From the NCBI GenBank assembly GCA_964393115.1, contig CAYMST010000067.1:1-19499 (forward strand): 19,499 bases of DNA, in the 5' to 3' direction. Positions within the stretch are counted from its first letter, which is position 1. The number at the start of each line of letters is the position of its first letter. Below are positions 8,572-16,488 of this stretch, in pieces. Source of the stretch: CAYMST01 sp964393115. Lineage in GTDB: Bacteria; Bacteroidota; Bacteroidia; Cytophagales; Cyclobacteriaceae. A program made the translations under genes and the position numbers. The notes under the pieces are model-generated. The model was not told the origin of the DNA. It did no database searches and saw nothing but the letters and a program-made list of their open reading frames with translations.

Positions 8572-11500
8572 TTATTCGATCATCAATCGAATAGATCTTC
8601 CTTCCGGAGATACCAAGTGATATAATCCAGGTTCCATACCGGAGATATCCACCTGAGTTTTGTTGACTACCGATTTAACACGAACACCGAGAAGATTATA
8701 GAAAGTGATGGTAGCCGGACGGCTAAAGTTCACGATACTTCTAGCAGGGTTAGGATAAACCATTAGGTTATCTGAGAGTTGCTGCCCAGCATCAGGACTT
8801 AATCGTGCACTCCAGCTCTGAAGTATCGGCTTCAATACTTTGTAGAACTGTCCTGAAATCTTAGCGGCACCACTTTGTGTTAAATGAACATTATCAGCAA
8901 AGTCACCATTTTGAAGATTGGCACCAGCAAGATCTACATAGTAGATGTTATCAGAGTTGGATTTGTTACCAATCTCTTGCGCGGCATCACGTGTATATCC
9001 ATAAGCACTAGAACTTCCTCTAGATGGAGGAGCTCCACCGAAAAGAACAACACATGACGGCTTGATCTGTATGATCTTGTTCACCAATCCTTTTAATCTA
9101 TCTTTCTCTGTTTGTACTCCGCCTGGAGCACCAAGTGATCCTGAGATATTAGTTCCAAGCATCAATAACACGATATCAGGATCTGAAGCCATTATGGTAT
9201 TGATGTTATCATAAAGATTTAGCTTACAATTATCAAAGTAACCCCAGCATGCTTCCCTGTTGTCTGGTCCGCTACTATGACCTCCATATCCTGCGTGATC
9301 GATGTCAGGAATAGATTCTGTAAGGTCTACATTCTTTCTGTGATCACCGTTTGTTTTGTTGTCAACGCCAGCTTTATTTGGTCCAACAAAATCGATATCG
9401 AACCCGTCATTGATCGCTTTTTTATAAAGGTTACCGCGATAGCTGTAGTGTCCGCCAGCTTTAGATGATCCAGCTGTAATAGAATCTCCCATTGGCATGA
9501 TTTTGATGCTACTACCACTTGATGGTGGTGGTGGCGGGTTATTATCTCCTCCACTACCTGCTCCAATTGTAATCTTATCAATGTCCGGGGCGTTATTTCC
9601 ATCATTATGAAATTTAATACTGTTCGATCCAGCCTTTAAAGGAATAGTCAGACTGAACGTTGAGACAGCATTCCAGCTACCAGATGTTACACTCTTAGAG
9701 TATGGAGCTTCGTCATTTACCGTAATGAAAATCGTTCTTGTTCCACCACTAACGAATGCTACTTCCATCGTGTAGTCACCATCACAAGGAGCGTTTATAT
9801 TATTGATAATGAGATAGTTATTAGAATTTTTACCTAAGTAACCAATTACTTGTCCCCCAGAAGCGGCAGATTTATTATTGGTTCTTGCCGTTCCATTAAG
9901 GGTATTACCACTAGCCTCAGCCTCTATCGACATAGAGAAGTCTTCAGTACAATCACCATCACTTGGTATATCCTTGTAAGTAGCTGTAATAGTAACATTA
10001 GCTGTTGGTATTAGGATACTGGTGATAGGATCTGTAACGTCATTTACTCCATCAACATCCCCTGTCCACTTGTCAAACTCTTGACCACTAGAAGGAGCAT
10101 TTGCTGTAATGTTCACGTTCGTTCCCGCTTCATAACTACCGTCTCCGTTTCCATTGTTTACCGTAAGTGTGTACTCCATTGGAGCAGGAGGAGTATTGCC
10201 CGAAGTATTAATATCTATGTAGCATATTTTAGGGTTGTTAGCACCACTTGCCGGCTTAATGGTTAATCTACCGTCGTTAACAGTAACCGTCACATTGTAG
10301 ACATCAAAGTTATCCTGTCCATCAGGATCAGTGATGATAGTCCCTTCTACGTTGATCGTATTAACCTGATCACTATACTGAGCATCCCCACATCCAATTT
10401 CCAACTGGTAAGTACCGTTTTGTACCGCAATCTCCCAAGTTTTGTTACCACCATTATTCATATGGTTCAACGTACGAAGTTTTAGCTCATCACCTCCGGA
10501 ACGTCTTCTGGTTTTGGAGTTTTTACCTCCTAACCATCCGTAAGAGAATCCATTTCTGTTTCCGAATGCATCTCCTTTATCCATGATGTATCCAGAAGGA
10601 ACAGAACCGGAAGGCTGGAAGTTTACTTTTACCAAAGGACCGCCTGTCGATGGAGCGATGTCTTTGTAAGTTGCTGTTATGGTTACATCAGAAGCCGGCA
10701 TGGTAATGTTTGTGACACCACTGTTGACATCAGAGATACCGGATACATCGCCTGTCCACATGTCAAATTCCTGTCCCGCAGGAGCCGCATCTGCCGTTAT
10801 GTTAACACTAGTTCCCGCAGCGTAGTCGCCGTCACCAATTCCACTGTTCACTACTAACGAGAACATGGCGACTGGAAGATCTTTGTATGTAGCAGTGATT
10901 GTTACATCTGAACCAGGCATGGTAATGCTAGTTGCTTCGCTATTGACATCTGCAATTCCAGATACATCGCCCGTCCACATATCAAATTCTTGTCCAGCTG
11001 GAGCAGCATCTGCCGTGATATTAACCACATCACTTTCTTCGTAATCACCATCACCGATTCCACTATTGACCGTAAGCGTATACTCCATTGGCATGTCATC
11101 ACCTTCTACAGCATCAATATCAATGTAGCAAACCTTAGCATTAGAGGCACCATTTCCAGCGCTGAGTGTAAGCTTGCCGTCGCTAACGGTTACGCGTTGT
11201 GTAAAGATGTCGAAGTTATCTTCTCCATCAGGATCGGTAAGTTGTACCCCTTCGAGATTGATGTTATTTACTTGATTTGTATACTGAGCATCTCCACATG
11301 CCAGAACAACATCATATTCTCCGTTGGCAACCGCTATTTCCCATGTCTTGTTACCGTCTTTCTGCAAGTGGTTTAAGGTTCTTAATTTAAGATCAGAACT
11401 ATTTCCACGTTCTCTCGTGCCACTGTTGCCGCCTAACCATCCATAGGTATAACCATTTCTATTCGCATACCCGGCACCGTTGTCAGCTATATATCCAGTT

Positions 11501-12732
11501 GGGGTTTGTGAAGACGAAGGTTGGAAGTTGATTTTTACGGATGAAGCAGGCTCTGGGTCTGGTTCAGGATCCGGGTCAGGATCTGGATCAGGATTAGAAC
11601 CATCACAGAAAGGGGGAGCTAATGGTTGTAATGGTGTACCACCACCACCAGGAGTAGCCTGAGTATTGTTTTTAACAATATATAAATGCTGAATTATTTT
11701 TAAACAGTCTTTTACCCAAGGATTACCTGTTTTGTTTTTGGATACGAATTCCCATCCATAATGATCTAAAAATTCTAGTACCACGGCACCTTCAGGCCCT
11801 TCTTCAACAGCGATCATCATGCGTTGCCATGGAACTCCCTCTACCTGGTATGCGCCATAGTTTTGAAGTGTCCAGGCTAACTTTTTCCCAGGTAATGTCT
11901 CGAGACCTAAAGAGTTGATATCCAAGTCTGGCTTAAGCGCTCTCAGACATCCGATGTATGCTTCTTTATTAGAACTGTTATAATCTCTGTCAGCTCCTGT
12001 ATCATGCTTCCATGCTGGCCATCTGTATCCTTTATTCTTACCATGATCATAGTACAAGTATTGATCGCCAGGAAAGCTAATTTTAAGCGCATGTCGCATA
12101 GCGTCGATGTGTGGAGACGTAAGTTCACCCATACGAATGGCACCACCCATAGTGTTAAGACCTGAACCTCCGTGCATCCCTGTTCTTCCATCTCCCTTAA
12201 TATTTAGATCTTCCGTTCGTATTAAGTCATCGATGATTTTCCCTCCTGATTTCCTTAACCCAGAAGTAGCATATCCACCACCACAGGCTTGAAAAGGCTG
12301 AATTTGAATCAACGTTTCTCCATCTTCAAGCATAACAATACCTGCATTATTTGGCTTCTCTTGCTTGTAAAACAATGTAACATAATTAGAAGGAATAGGA
12401 ACATTGAGGTGTACCGTGTTGTTGTACTTCTCACATCTTGTTTGCGGAGTCGTACCACCTTGCCATCTCCATTTGGTTCCGAAGACCTTCATTTTAGGAG
12501 CGTTAGGTCTTAAAACGATAATATCGTTATCAGCTTGAATTCCGTCAATATGACTTGGACTTACAGGCTGAGGGTGATACTGAGCACCAGTTCCAATAGG
12601 CGTATTCCAAATCGAATTCTGTGCATAAGGCCAGGAATACAAATCCCGGCATGAAGGCGGTCCGGCTACGGGTTGGGCAAATAGTCCCGTGGCAATGATC
12701 ATAAAGACCAATGATTGATAAATCTTTAGCAT
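8572..12732 (-). CDS. 1386-aa T9SS-secreted multidomain protein: unassigned N-terminal domain, malectin-like, InlB-like repeats, CBM, SGNH esterase
   Basis: A signal peptide (1-19, LFA/Q) is followed by the same unassigned N-terminal domain as the 2050-aa neighbour (about 25-375; roughly 30 differences over 360 residues by eye). An acidic linker of alternating Asp/Glu-Pro (bases 11551-11595) leads to malectin-like module 1 (about 398-542), two InlB-like repeats (about 549-619, 624-692), malectin-like module 2 (about 698-842), a third InlB-like repeat (about 852-922) and a CBM6/35-like module (about 931-1057). After a Gly/Pro linker comes an SGNH hydrolase (about 1074-1305) with MGDSIT (catalytic Ser), GYGGHS, LMLGTN and DNVHLT (Asp-His pair), resembling CE3-type carbohydrate acetyl esterases. 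The end is a T9SS type A domain (VYPNPARS, about 1321-1386). Likely role: removing ester groups from an extracellular polysaccharide. The specificity and the function of the N-terminal domain are unknown. The start is fixed by the signal peptide. Confidence 0.94.
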   Translation of the reverse strand: MLKIYQSLVFMIIATGLFAQPVAGPPSCRDLYSWPYAQNSIWNTPIGTGAQYHPQPVSPSHIDGIQADNDIIVLRPNAPKMKVFGTKWRWQGGTTPQTRCEKYNNTVHLNVPIPSNYVTLFYKQEKPNNAGIVMLEDGETLIQIQPFQACGGGYATSGLRKSGGKIIDDLIRTEDLNIKGDGRTGMHGGSGLNTMGGAIRMGELTSPHIDAMRHALKISFPGDQYLYYDHGKNKGYRWPAWKHDTGADRDYNSSNKEAYIGCLRALKPDLDINSLGLETLPGKKLAWTLQNYGAYQVEGVPWQRMMIAVEEGPEGAVVLEFLDHYGWEFVSKNKTGNPWVKDCLKIIQHLYIVKNNTQATPGGGGTPLQPLAPPFCDGSNPDPDPDPDPEPDPEPASSVKINFQPSSSQTPTGYIADNGAGYANRNGYTYGWLGGNSGTRERGNSSDLKLRTLNHLQKDGNKTWEIAVANGEYDVVLACGDAQYTNQVNNINLEGVQLTDPDGEDNFDIFTQRVTVSDGKLTLSAGNGASNAKVCYIDIDAVEGDDMPMEYTLTVNSGIGDGDYEESDVVNITADAAPAGQEFDMWTGDVSGIADVNSEATSITMPGSDVTITATYKDLPVAMFSLVVNSGIGDGDYAAGTSVNITADAAPAGQEFDMWTGDVSGISDVNSGVTNITMPASDVTITATYKDIAPSTGGPLVKVNFQPSGSVPSGYIMDKGDAFGNRNGFSYGWLGGKNSKTRRRSGGDELKLRTLNHMNNGGNKTWEIAVQNGTYQLEIGCGDAQYSDQVNTINVEGTIITDPDGQDNFDVYNVTVTVNDGRLTIKPASGANNPKICYIDINTSGNTPPAPMEYTLTVNNGNGDGSYEAGTNVNITANAPSSGQEFDKWTGDVDGVNDVTDPITSILIPTANVTITATYKDIPSDGDCTEDFSMSIEAEASGNTLNGTARTNNKSAASGGQVIGYLGKNSNNYLIINNINAPCDGDYTMEVAFVSGGTRTIFITVNDEAPYSKSVTSGSWNAVSTFSLTIPLKAGSNSIKFHNDGNNAPDIDKITIGAGSGGDNNPPPPPSSGSSIKIMPMGDSITAGSSKAGGHYSYRGNLYKKAINDGFDIDFVGPNKAGVDNKTNGDHRKNVDLTESIPDIDHAGYGGHSSGPDNREACWGYFDNCKLNLYDNINTIMASDPDIVLLMLGTNISGSLGAPGGVQTEKDRLKGLVNKIIQIKPSCVVLFGGAPPSRGSSSAYGYTRDAAQEIGNKSNSDNIYYVDLAGANLQNGDFADNVHLTQSGAAKISGQFYKVLKPILQSWSARLSPDAGQQLSDNLMVYPNPARSIVNFSRPATITFYNLLGVRVKSVVNKTQVDISGMEPGLYHLVSPEGRSIRLMIE
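9965..11540 (-). repeat. Internal array of malectin-like and InlB-like modules (1386-aa gene)
   Basis: The order on the protein is malectin-like, 2 InlB-like, malectin-like, 1 InlB-like. The first two InlB-like units are the closest pair seen in the window: both carry NSGIGDGDY, ADAAPAGQEFDMWTGDVSG and TITATYKD, which suggests a later duplication within this gene. Boundaries are approximate. Confidence 0.85.
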
Positions 12733-12761
12733 ATTATAATTTTTTAAGTATTTAGAAAGAT

Positions 12762-12830
12762 CATAAGGTTTTAAAGTGCACTCGTGATAAGGTTAATCCC
12801 ACGAGTTTAATCTGCATTTGAATCCTTATG
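12762..12830 (-). promoter_or_regulatory. Nested inverted repeats in the leader of the 1386-aa gene
   Basis: CATAAGG (12762-12768) can pair with CCTTATG (12824-12830). Inside it, ACTCGTG (12780-12786) pairs with CACGAGT (12800-12806). Together they could fold into a two-level stem in the mRNA leader 30-100 bases before the start codon. A role in translation or mRNA stability is only an inference. Confidence 0.35.
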
Positions 12831-12855
12831 GTAATACCTAAAACCAATAATGAAT

Positions 12856-12882
12856 GACTCATGAAGTTGAGTCATGAGCTTA
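12856..12882 (-). promoter_or_regulatory. Dyad and conserved motif upstream of the 1386-aa gene
   Basis: CTCATGA (12858-12864) and TCATGAG (12872-12878) form a perfect dyad, with an overlapping alternative GACTCA/TGAGTC pairing. The segment aligns with 8175-8200 upstream of the paralogue. It is a candidate regulator site or leader element. The rest of 12733-13213 is AT-rich; I see no gene in it. Confidence 0.4.
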
Positions 12883-12961
12883 AGAACATAATTTTTGTTT
12901 GACATCATAAAAAGTTTAGAAAATTAGTAATCTAAAGGTATTCATATGTTTTGTCAGACAA

Positions 12962-12977
12962 TTGACCTCATGTTACC
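12962..12977 (-). promoter_or_regulatory. 16-base motif shared with the upstream region of the 2050-aa gene
   Basis: TTGACCTCATGTTACC on the plus strand differs at two positions from the 16-mer at 8299-8314. Both lie about 210-245 bases before the start codon of their gene. Unlike its partner, this copy is not part of a clear dyad. Confidence 0.35.
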
Positions 12978-13146
12978 CTGAACATATTTCTCTTTTTTTA
13001 TTTATACAATCACTTAATAATCAGGAATTTAAAAAAATTAATTTTGTTTTTATAGCAACTAAAAAACATGATAGGTAAATCATGAGAATCTGCTACTCAG
13101 GAATTGAATGAAATAGAAATAAGGCAAGGTGAGAGAATGAGTCAAG

Positions 13147-13175
13147 GTTTCCTGAACTACATCAGATCAGGAAAC
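13147..13175 (-). terminator. Hairpin downstream of the sulfatase gene
   Basis: GTTTCCTG (13147-13154) and CAGGAAAC (13168-13175) form a perfect 8-bp stem with a 13-base loop, about 40 bases past the sulfatase stop codon. Flanking bases extend it by three weaker pairs. No T-run follows on the minus strand, so it may protect the 3' end rather than terminate transcription. Confidence 0.45.
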
Positions 13176-13213
13176 TTTGAATTCAACACTAATAACGGCA
13201 GTATTATGAGCCA

Positions 13214-14830
13214 CTAATGGTGGAATTGATGTCCTGGATTATAATTTTCGGTATCGCTACGATCGTTGTACTTTTCTCGCATTTCATCCAACTTTTTTAG
13301 TAATTGTTTTTTTAAACCTTCGTGACCAGGTTGATCATATAAGTTGTTTAATTCATTTGGATCATTTATTCTGTCATACAGTTCCCATTCGTCCACGTCG
13401 TTGTAAAAATGGATTAACTTATGTGTCTTGGTAACCACACCATAGTGTCTTTTGACCATATGGATGGATGGATACTGGTAATAGTGGTAGTAGACAGCGT
13501 CACGTGTCCATTTGTCCAAATTACCATTAAGCAATGGTAAAAAGCTCTCTCCCTGCATATCATTCGGAATAGGTATTCCTGCTGCTTCCAATAGGGTAGG
13601 GGCAAAATCTAAGTTTTGGACCATTTCATCACTCCTAAGAGTTGACGAGAATAATTTTGGCCACTTCATCAAGATAGGTGTTTTAAACGACTCTTCATAC
13701 ATGAAGCGTTTGTCAAACCAGCCATGTTCTCCTAAGTAAAAGCCCTGATCAGAAGTATAAATGACAATAGTATTCTCTGCTAACCCATTTTCTTCCAGAT
13801 AGTCCAGTACTCGTCCTATGTTTTCGTCTAGTGTTGATATACATCCAAGATAATCCTGCATGTAACGTTGGTACTTCCAACTCATTTTCTCTTTATCCGA
13901 CATTTTTGGCCAGTTTTCTTTAAAGTACTGGTTAATGGAGTCTATAGTAGGATCATAGAGTTTCTGTTGGGCTTCACTTGCTCTGTTGTAAGGTCCGTAG
14001 AAGCTGTTTTGCCAATTTGGTTCATTTGGAGAAGGTCCTGTTTCTTTCCCCATAAGCGCAAGTGTTTCGGGTCTGATTTTCGTATCATGCATATGTGTCA
14101 TATGATGTAGCAGATTCATTTCAGCGGTTTTAGCTGCTGTACCACGCGTTTTAAAGTCATCAAATAATGTCGAAGGCTCGGGGAATCGCTTTTTGGTGTA
14201 CTCTGCAAATTTCTCAGGTTTAGGCCACCAAGGTCGATGAGGTGCTTTATGCCAATAGAACAACATAAACGGTTCTTCGGAGTCTTTTTCTCTTTCTAAC
14301 CAGTTTAAGGTCATATCAGTGGTGATATCTGTTACATAACCTTCGATAGTGGTGTCGCCGGTGGCATGGTTAAAGGTTGGATTAATGTAATTTCCCTGTC
14401 CGGGAAGGACCATAAATTCATCAAAACCCTTGGGATTATTCCCAAAGTGAAGTTTTCCAAAAAATGCTGTTTGATATCCATTCCTCTGAAATATCTGGGG
14501 AAAGGTTTGTTGAGTAGTGTCAAAGACGGAAATATTATCTCTTTTACCATGTATATGGGTATGTTTTCCAGTAAGTATTGTTGCTCTTGACGGAGCACAG
14601 ATAGAGTTGGTCACACAGCCGTTGGTAAAGGTCATACCCCCAAGAGCAATTCGGTCGATATTTGGTGTCATGATGAGCGAGGAGTCATACGCACTAATTG
14701 CTCTGTTAGCATGGTCATCAGACATGATGAAAAGAATATTGGGTCGTTTTCTGTTAACCGGTTCTTTTTTAGTGCAAGATGATGAGGCGATCAACCCTAT
14801 AATAATTGCCCAATAGATCTTAGATTTCAT
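13214..14830 (-). CDS. S1-family sulfatase (S1_11-like), probable lipoprotein
   Basis: This is a formylglycine-dependent sulfatase of 538 residues that removes sulfate esters, probably from a sugar. The metal-site Asp pair is in SDDH (38-40). The CAPSR motif (Cys78 to Arg82) supplies the cysteine converted to formylglycine, followed by TILTGK. Further active-site motifs are GKLHFG (Lys126, His128), HKAPH (His194, His198) and SDQGFYLGEHGWFDK (Asp361, Lys374). The C-terminal DVDEWELYD and DPNELNNL motifs are typical of the family. The whole-length pattern (TQQTFPQIFQRNGYQT, EGYVTDI, FPEPSTLFDDF) recalls Bacteroides S1_11 N-acetylglucosamine-6-O-sulfatases, but the substrate cannot be fixed from this. 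The N-terminus is a hydrophobic segment ending ASSSC (Cys19), a loose Bacteroidota lipobox, suggesting a membrane-anchored protein. It is divergent from the AraC-type regulator and upstream of the secreted giants. All key residues are present. Confidence 0.95.
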   Translation of the reverse strand: MKSKIYWAIIIGLIASSSCTKKEPVNRKRPNILFIMSDDHANRAISAYDSSLIMTPNIDRIALGGMTFTNGCVTNSICAPSRATILTGKHTHIHGKRDNISVFDTTQQTFPQIFQRNGYQTAFFGKLHFGNNPKGFDEFMVLPGQGNYINPTFNHATGDTTIEGYVTDITTDMTLNWLEREKDSEEPFMLFYWHKAPHRPWWPKPEKFAEYTKKRFPEPSTLFDDFKTRGTAAKTAEMNLLHHMTHMHDTKIRPETLALMGKETGPSPNEPNWQNSFYGPYNRASEAQQKLYDPTIDSINQYFKENWPKMSDKEKMSWKYQRYMQDYLGCISTLDENIGRVLDYLEENGLAENTIVIYTSDQGFYLGEHGWFDKRFMYEESFKTPILMKWPKLFSSTLRSDEMVQNLDFAPTLLEAAGIPIPNDMQGESFLPLLNGNLDKWTRDAVYYHYYQYPSIHMVKRHYGVVTKTHKLIHFYNDVDEWELYDRINDPNELNNLYDQPGHEGLKKQLLKKLDEMREKYNDRSDTENYNPGHQFHH

Positions 14831-15009
14831 GTGTATTTGTTTATTTACTGCTATGCGTATGAAATTCTTGACAAACTAATTGATCCATAGTTGATGTGTT
14901 TAGGACTACAAAGTTTATGCTCATTTCACACGATTACATTTAATATTTTCAAATTTCGGTAGTAAATATATTAAAATGGTTTTGACCCGGTCTACATATC
15001 GGTCATCCA

Positions 15010-15025
15010 AACAGTAATTAGTGTT
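15010..15025. promoter_or_regulatory. Near-palindrome between the divergent sulfatase and regulator genes
   Basis: AACAGTAATTAGTGTT is a 16-base dyad with one mismatched pair (AACA.TAATTA.TGTT), near the middle of the 441-base divergent region. It could be an operator for the adjacent AraC-type regulator, but such short AT-rich dyads also arise by chance. Confidence 0.25.
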
Positions 15026-15088
15026 TTTTAAGATCCGGCAGTAGTTAGCTCGGTTCGACGGAGTGTCCTTTTGAGTGGATAAACTTGG

Positions 15089-15123
15089 TTTTTTCAAAGT
15101 CTAATCGTTCTTTTTTGAAAAAA
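15089..15123. promoter_or_regulatory. AT-rich inverted repeat upstream of the regulator gene
   Basis: TTTTTTCAAA (15089-15098) and TTTGAAAAAA (15114-15123) form a perfect 10-bp dyad with a 15-base spacer, about 150-180 bases before the AraC-type gene. A 10-base palindrome, AAACATGTTT, follows at 15169-15178. These may be regulator or nucleoid-protein sites, or a weak terminator. Together with 15010-15025 and the promoter at 15225-15252 they are all I can see in 14831-15271. Confidence 0.3.
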
Positions 15124-15224
15124 TTATCTATGTTCGATTCTTCAAATAGAGTTGTTAACTGTCAAACAAAACATGTTTCGAATCAAAACGCCATTATTTG
15201 CACGATATACGCCTCTTAAGGGTA

Positions 15225-15252
15225 TTGGACTAAAAGAATTGTCCTATTTTTG
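15225..15252 (+). promoter_or_regulatory. Bacteroidota-type promoter of the AraC-family gene
   Basis: TATTTTTG at 15245-15252 matches the Bacteroidota -7 element TAnnTTTG exactly, and TTGG at 15225-15228 stands near the -33 position. The start codon follows 19 bases later, giving a short leader. The upstream spacing (16 bases) is slightly shorter than usual. Confidence 0.55.
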
Positions 15253-15271
15253 TCGTTGTTGCTTATAGATA

Positions 15272-16375
15272 ATGGAGGGAATATTTATTTGGGCGTGGCT
15301 ACAGGCGACAATTCTCGGAATTCTATTGCTTAGGAAATGGAAAGATGAGGTTGGTGCTATTCGGTTTTTATCACTTTTCTTTATACTCAGTGGTATTGAA
15401 GTAGGGTTTCAATATGTCCTACGTTATACCAATTTTGGAGAAACACATCAAGGTTTTGTATTCACTTATGAGGCTCTAAACTATATCTATGGCCCGATTC
15501 TATTGGTGTATCTTAAAATTTCAAACTACGAAAAAACACCGAAAGACTGGTACCTGCATTACATTCCACTATTGCTTTTCTTAGGATATTTCTTTATTAC
15601 CCAAGGGAATGTTTTTGTTTCAGATTACTCATGGAGGAGTTGGTTGGATAATATGGGCAGGCAAATCAATCTCATATTGCTAACTATATTCAATGCATAT
15701 TATGCCATTAGCTGTTACAAGCAAAAAGACAAACATGTAGTTGGAGAAGATGAGACCTGGTTTAGATGGATTGTCTTTATCACTTTATTTCTGGGCATTA
15801 AAGCCTTTTACGGCGTTTGGTCTGTCGTTTTTTCATTTTTGCGACCAGAGTTTGGCTATCTTCTTATTGAAGATAGGGCATTGGTTTTTAATAACTTCTT
15901 TTACTCATCGCTCAATGGGATTATCATTATACTAGGACAAATTACGTTCTTTTATAACCCAGACTTATTTACTATTCCTTCTACGTTTAAGAAAAAACCC
16001 GTTGATACGAGCATAGATAATTCTCAAGCCAGGGAGCTAAAAGACACATTGGATAGCTATGTAATCGGCAAGAAAGCTTTTCTGGATAATGAGTTGAGTG
16101 AGCGTTCAGTATCTGATGAAACGGGTATTCCAATACATGTGATCTCCAAATATCTCAATGAAGTAGAACAGAAAAACTTTAAAGACTACATCAATTATTT
16201 GCGTGTAAACGAAGCGAAGCGACTGCTAAAGACTCCAGAGACGAAAGATAAAACACTTTACAGTGTCGCGTTAGAAAGTGGATTTAAATCGGAGTCCGCC
16301 TTTTATTCTAACTTTAAAAAGTATACGCAAATGACTCCACGTCAATTTAAGATTGCCTCTGACGAGCGCATCTAA
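15272..16375 (+). CDS. Seven-TM membrane-anchored AraC-family transcriptional regulator
   Basis: The 367-residue protein has about seven hydrophobic helices (roughly 5-20, 28-48, 62-82, 95-110, 130-148, 165-190, 208-228), then a charged linker and a C-terminal AraC-type double helix-turn-helix (about 255-365). The second HTH shows the family pattern (YSVALESGFKSESAFYSNFKKYTQMTPRQF). Such fusions, common in Bacteroidota, are thought to sense a signal at the membrane and act directly on DNA; the ligand is unknown. It lies divergent from the sulfatase, which makes the sulfatase and the secreted enzymes plausible targets. The PD40 gene follows 113 bases downstream on the same strand. ATG start is supported by the TAnnTTTG promoter just upstream; no strong ribosome-binding site is visible, as is usual in this phylum. 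Confidence 0.9.
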   Translation: MEGIFIWAWLQATILGILLLRKWKDEVGAIRFLSLFFILSGIEVGFQYVLRYTNFGETHQGFVFTYEALNYIYGPILLVYLKISNYEKTPKDWYLHYIPLLLFLGYFFITQGNVFVSDYSWRSWLDNMGRQINLILLTIFNAYYAISCYKQKDKHVVGEDETWFRWIVFITLFLGIKAFYGVWSVVFSFLRPEFGYLLIEDRALVFNNFFYSSLNGIIIILGQITFFYNPDLFTIPSTFKKKPVDTSIDNSQARELKDTLDSYVIGKKAFLDNELSERSVSDETGIPIHVISKYLNEVEQKNFKDYINYLRVNEAKRLLKTPETKDKTLYSVALESGFKSESAFYSNFKKYTQMTPRQFKIASDERI

Positions 16376-16488
16376 ATAGATCAACCCTACTTGAATAAGA
16401 AGTTTATAAAATTTTTAGAATCTCAGGTACATACTTTTATCCTATCAAGAATATTTCGTAATTAACAGTTGAATTTCAGCCTGTGATT

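Noticed and set aside
11480..11662. Plus-strand open frame with a Gly-Ser repeat
   Set aside because: It is the antisense reading of the Asp/Glu-Pro linker of the 1386-aa protein; the minus-strand frame has signal peptide and domains throughout.
7700..12700. Recent segmental duplication or misassembly creating the two giants
   Set aside because: The N-terminal regions are very similar in protein but differ at many synonymous positions, and the intergenic regions differ, so the duplication is old and real.
12733..13213. Possible small gene or RNA in the 481-base AT-rich region
   Set aside because: No open frame with a plausible start and composition, and no tRNA or known riboswitch pattern was seen; only inverted repeats and the shared motifs are supported.
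16483..16488. GTG start six bases upstream for the PD40 protein
   Set aside because: The ATG at 16489 gives a standard signal peptide; the GTG would only add two residues and has no better upstream signal.
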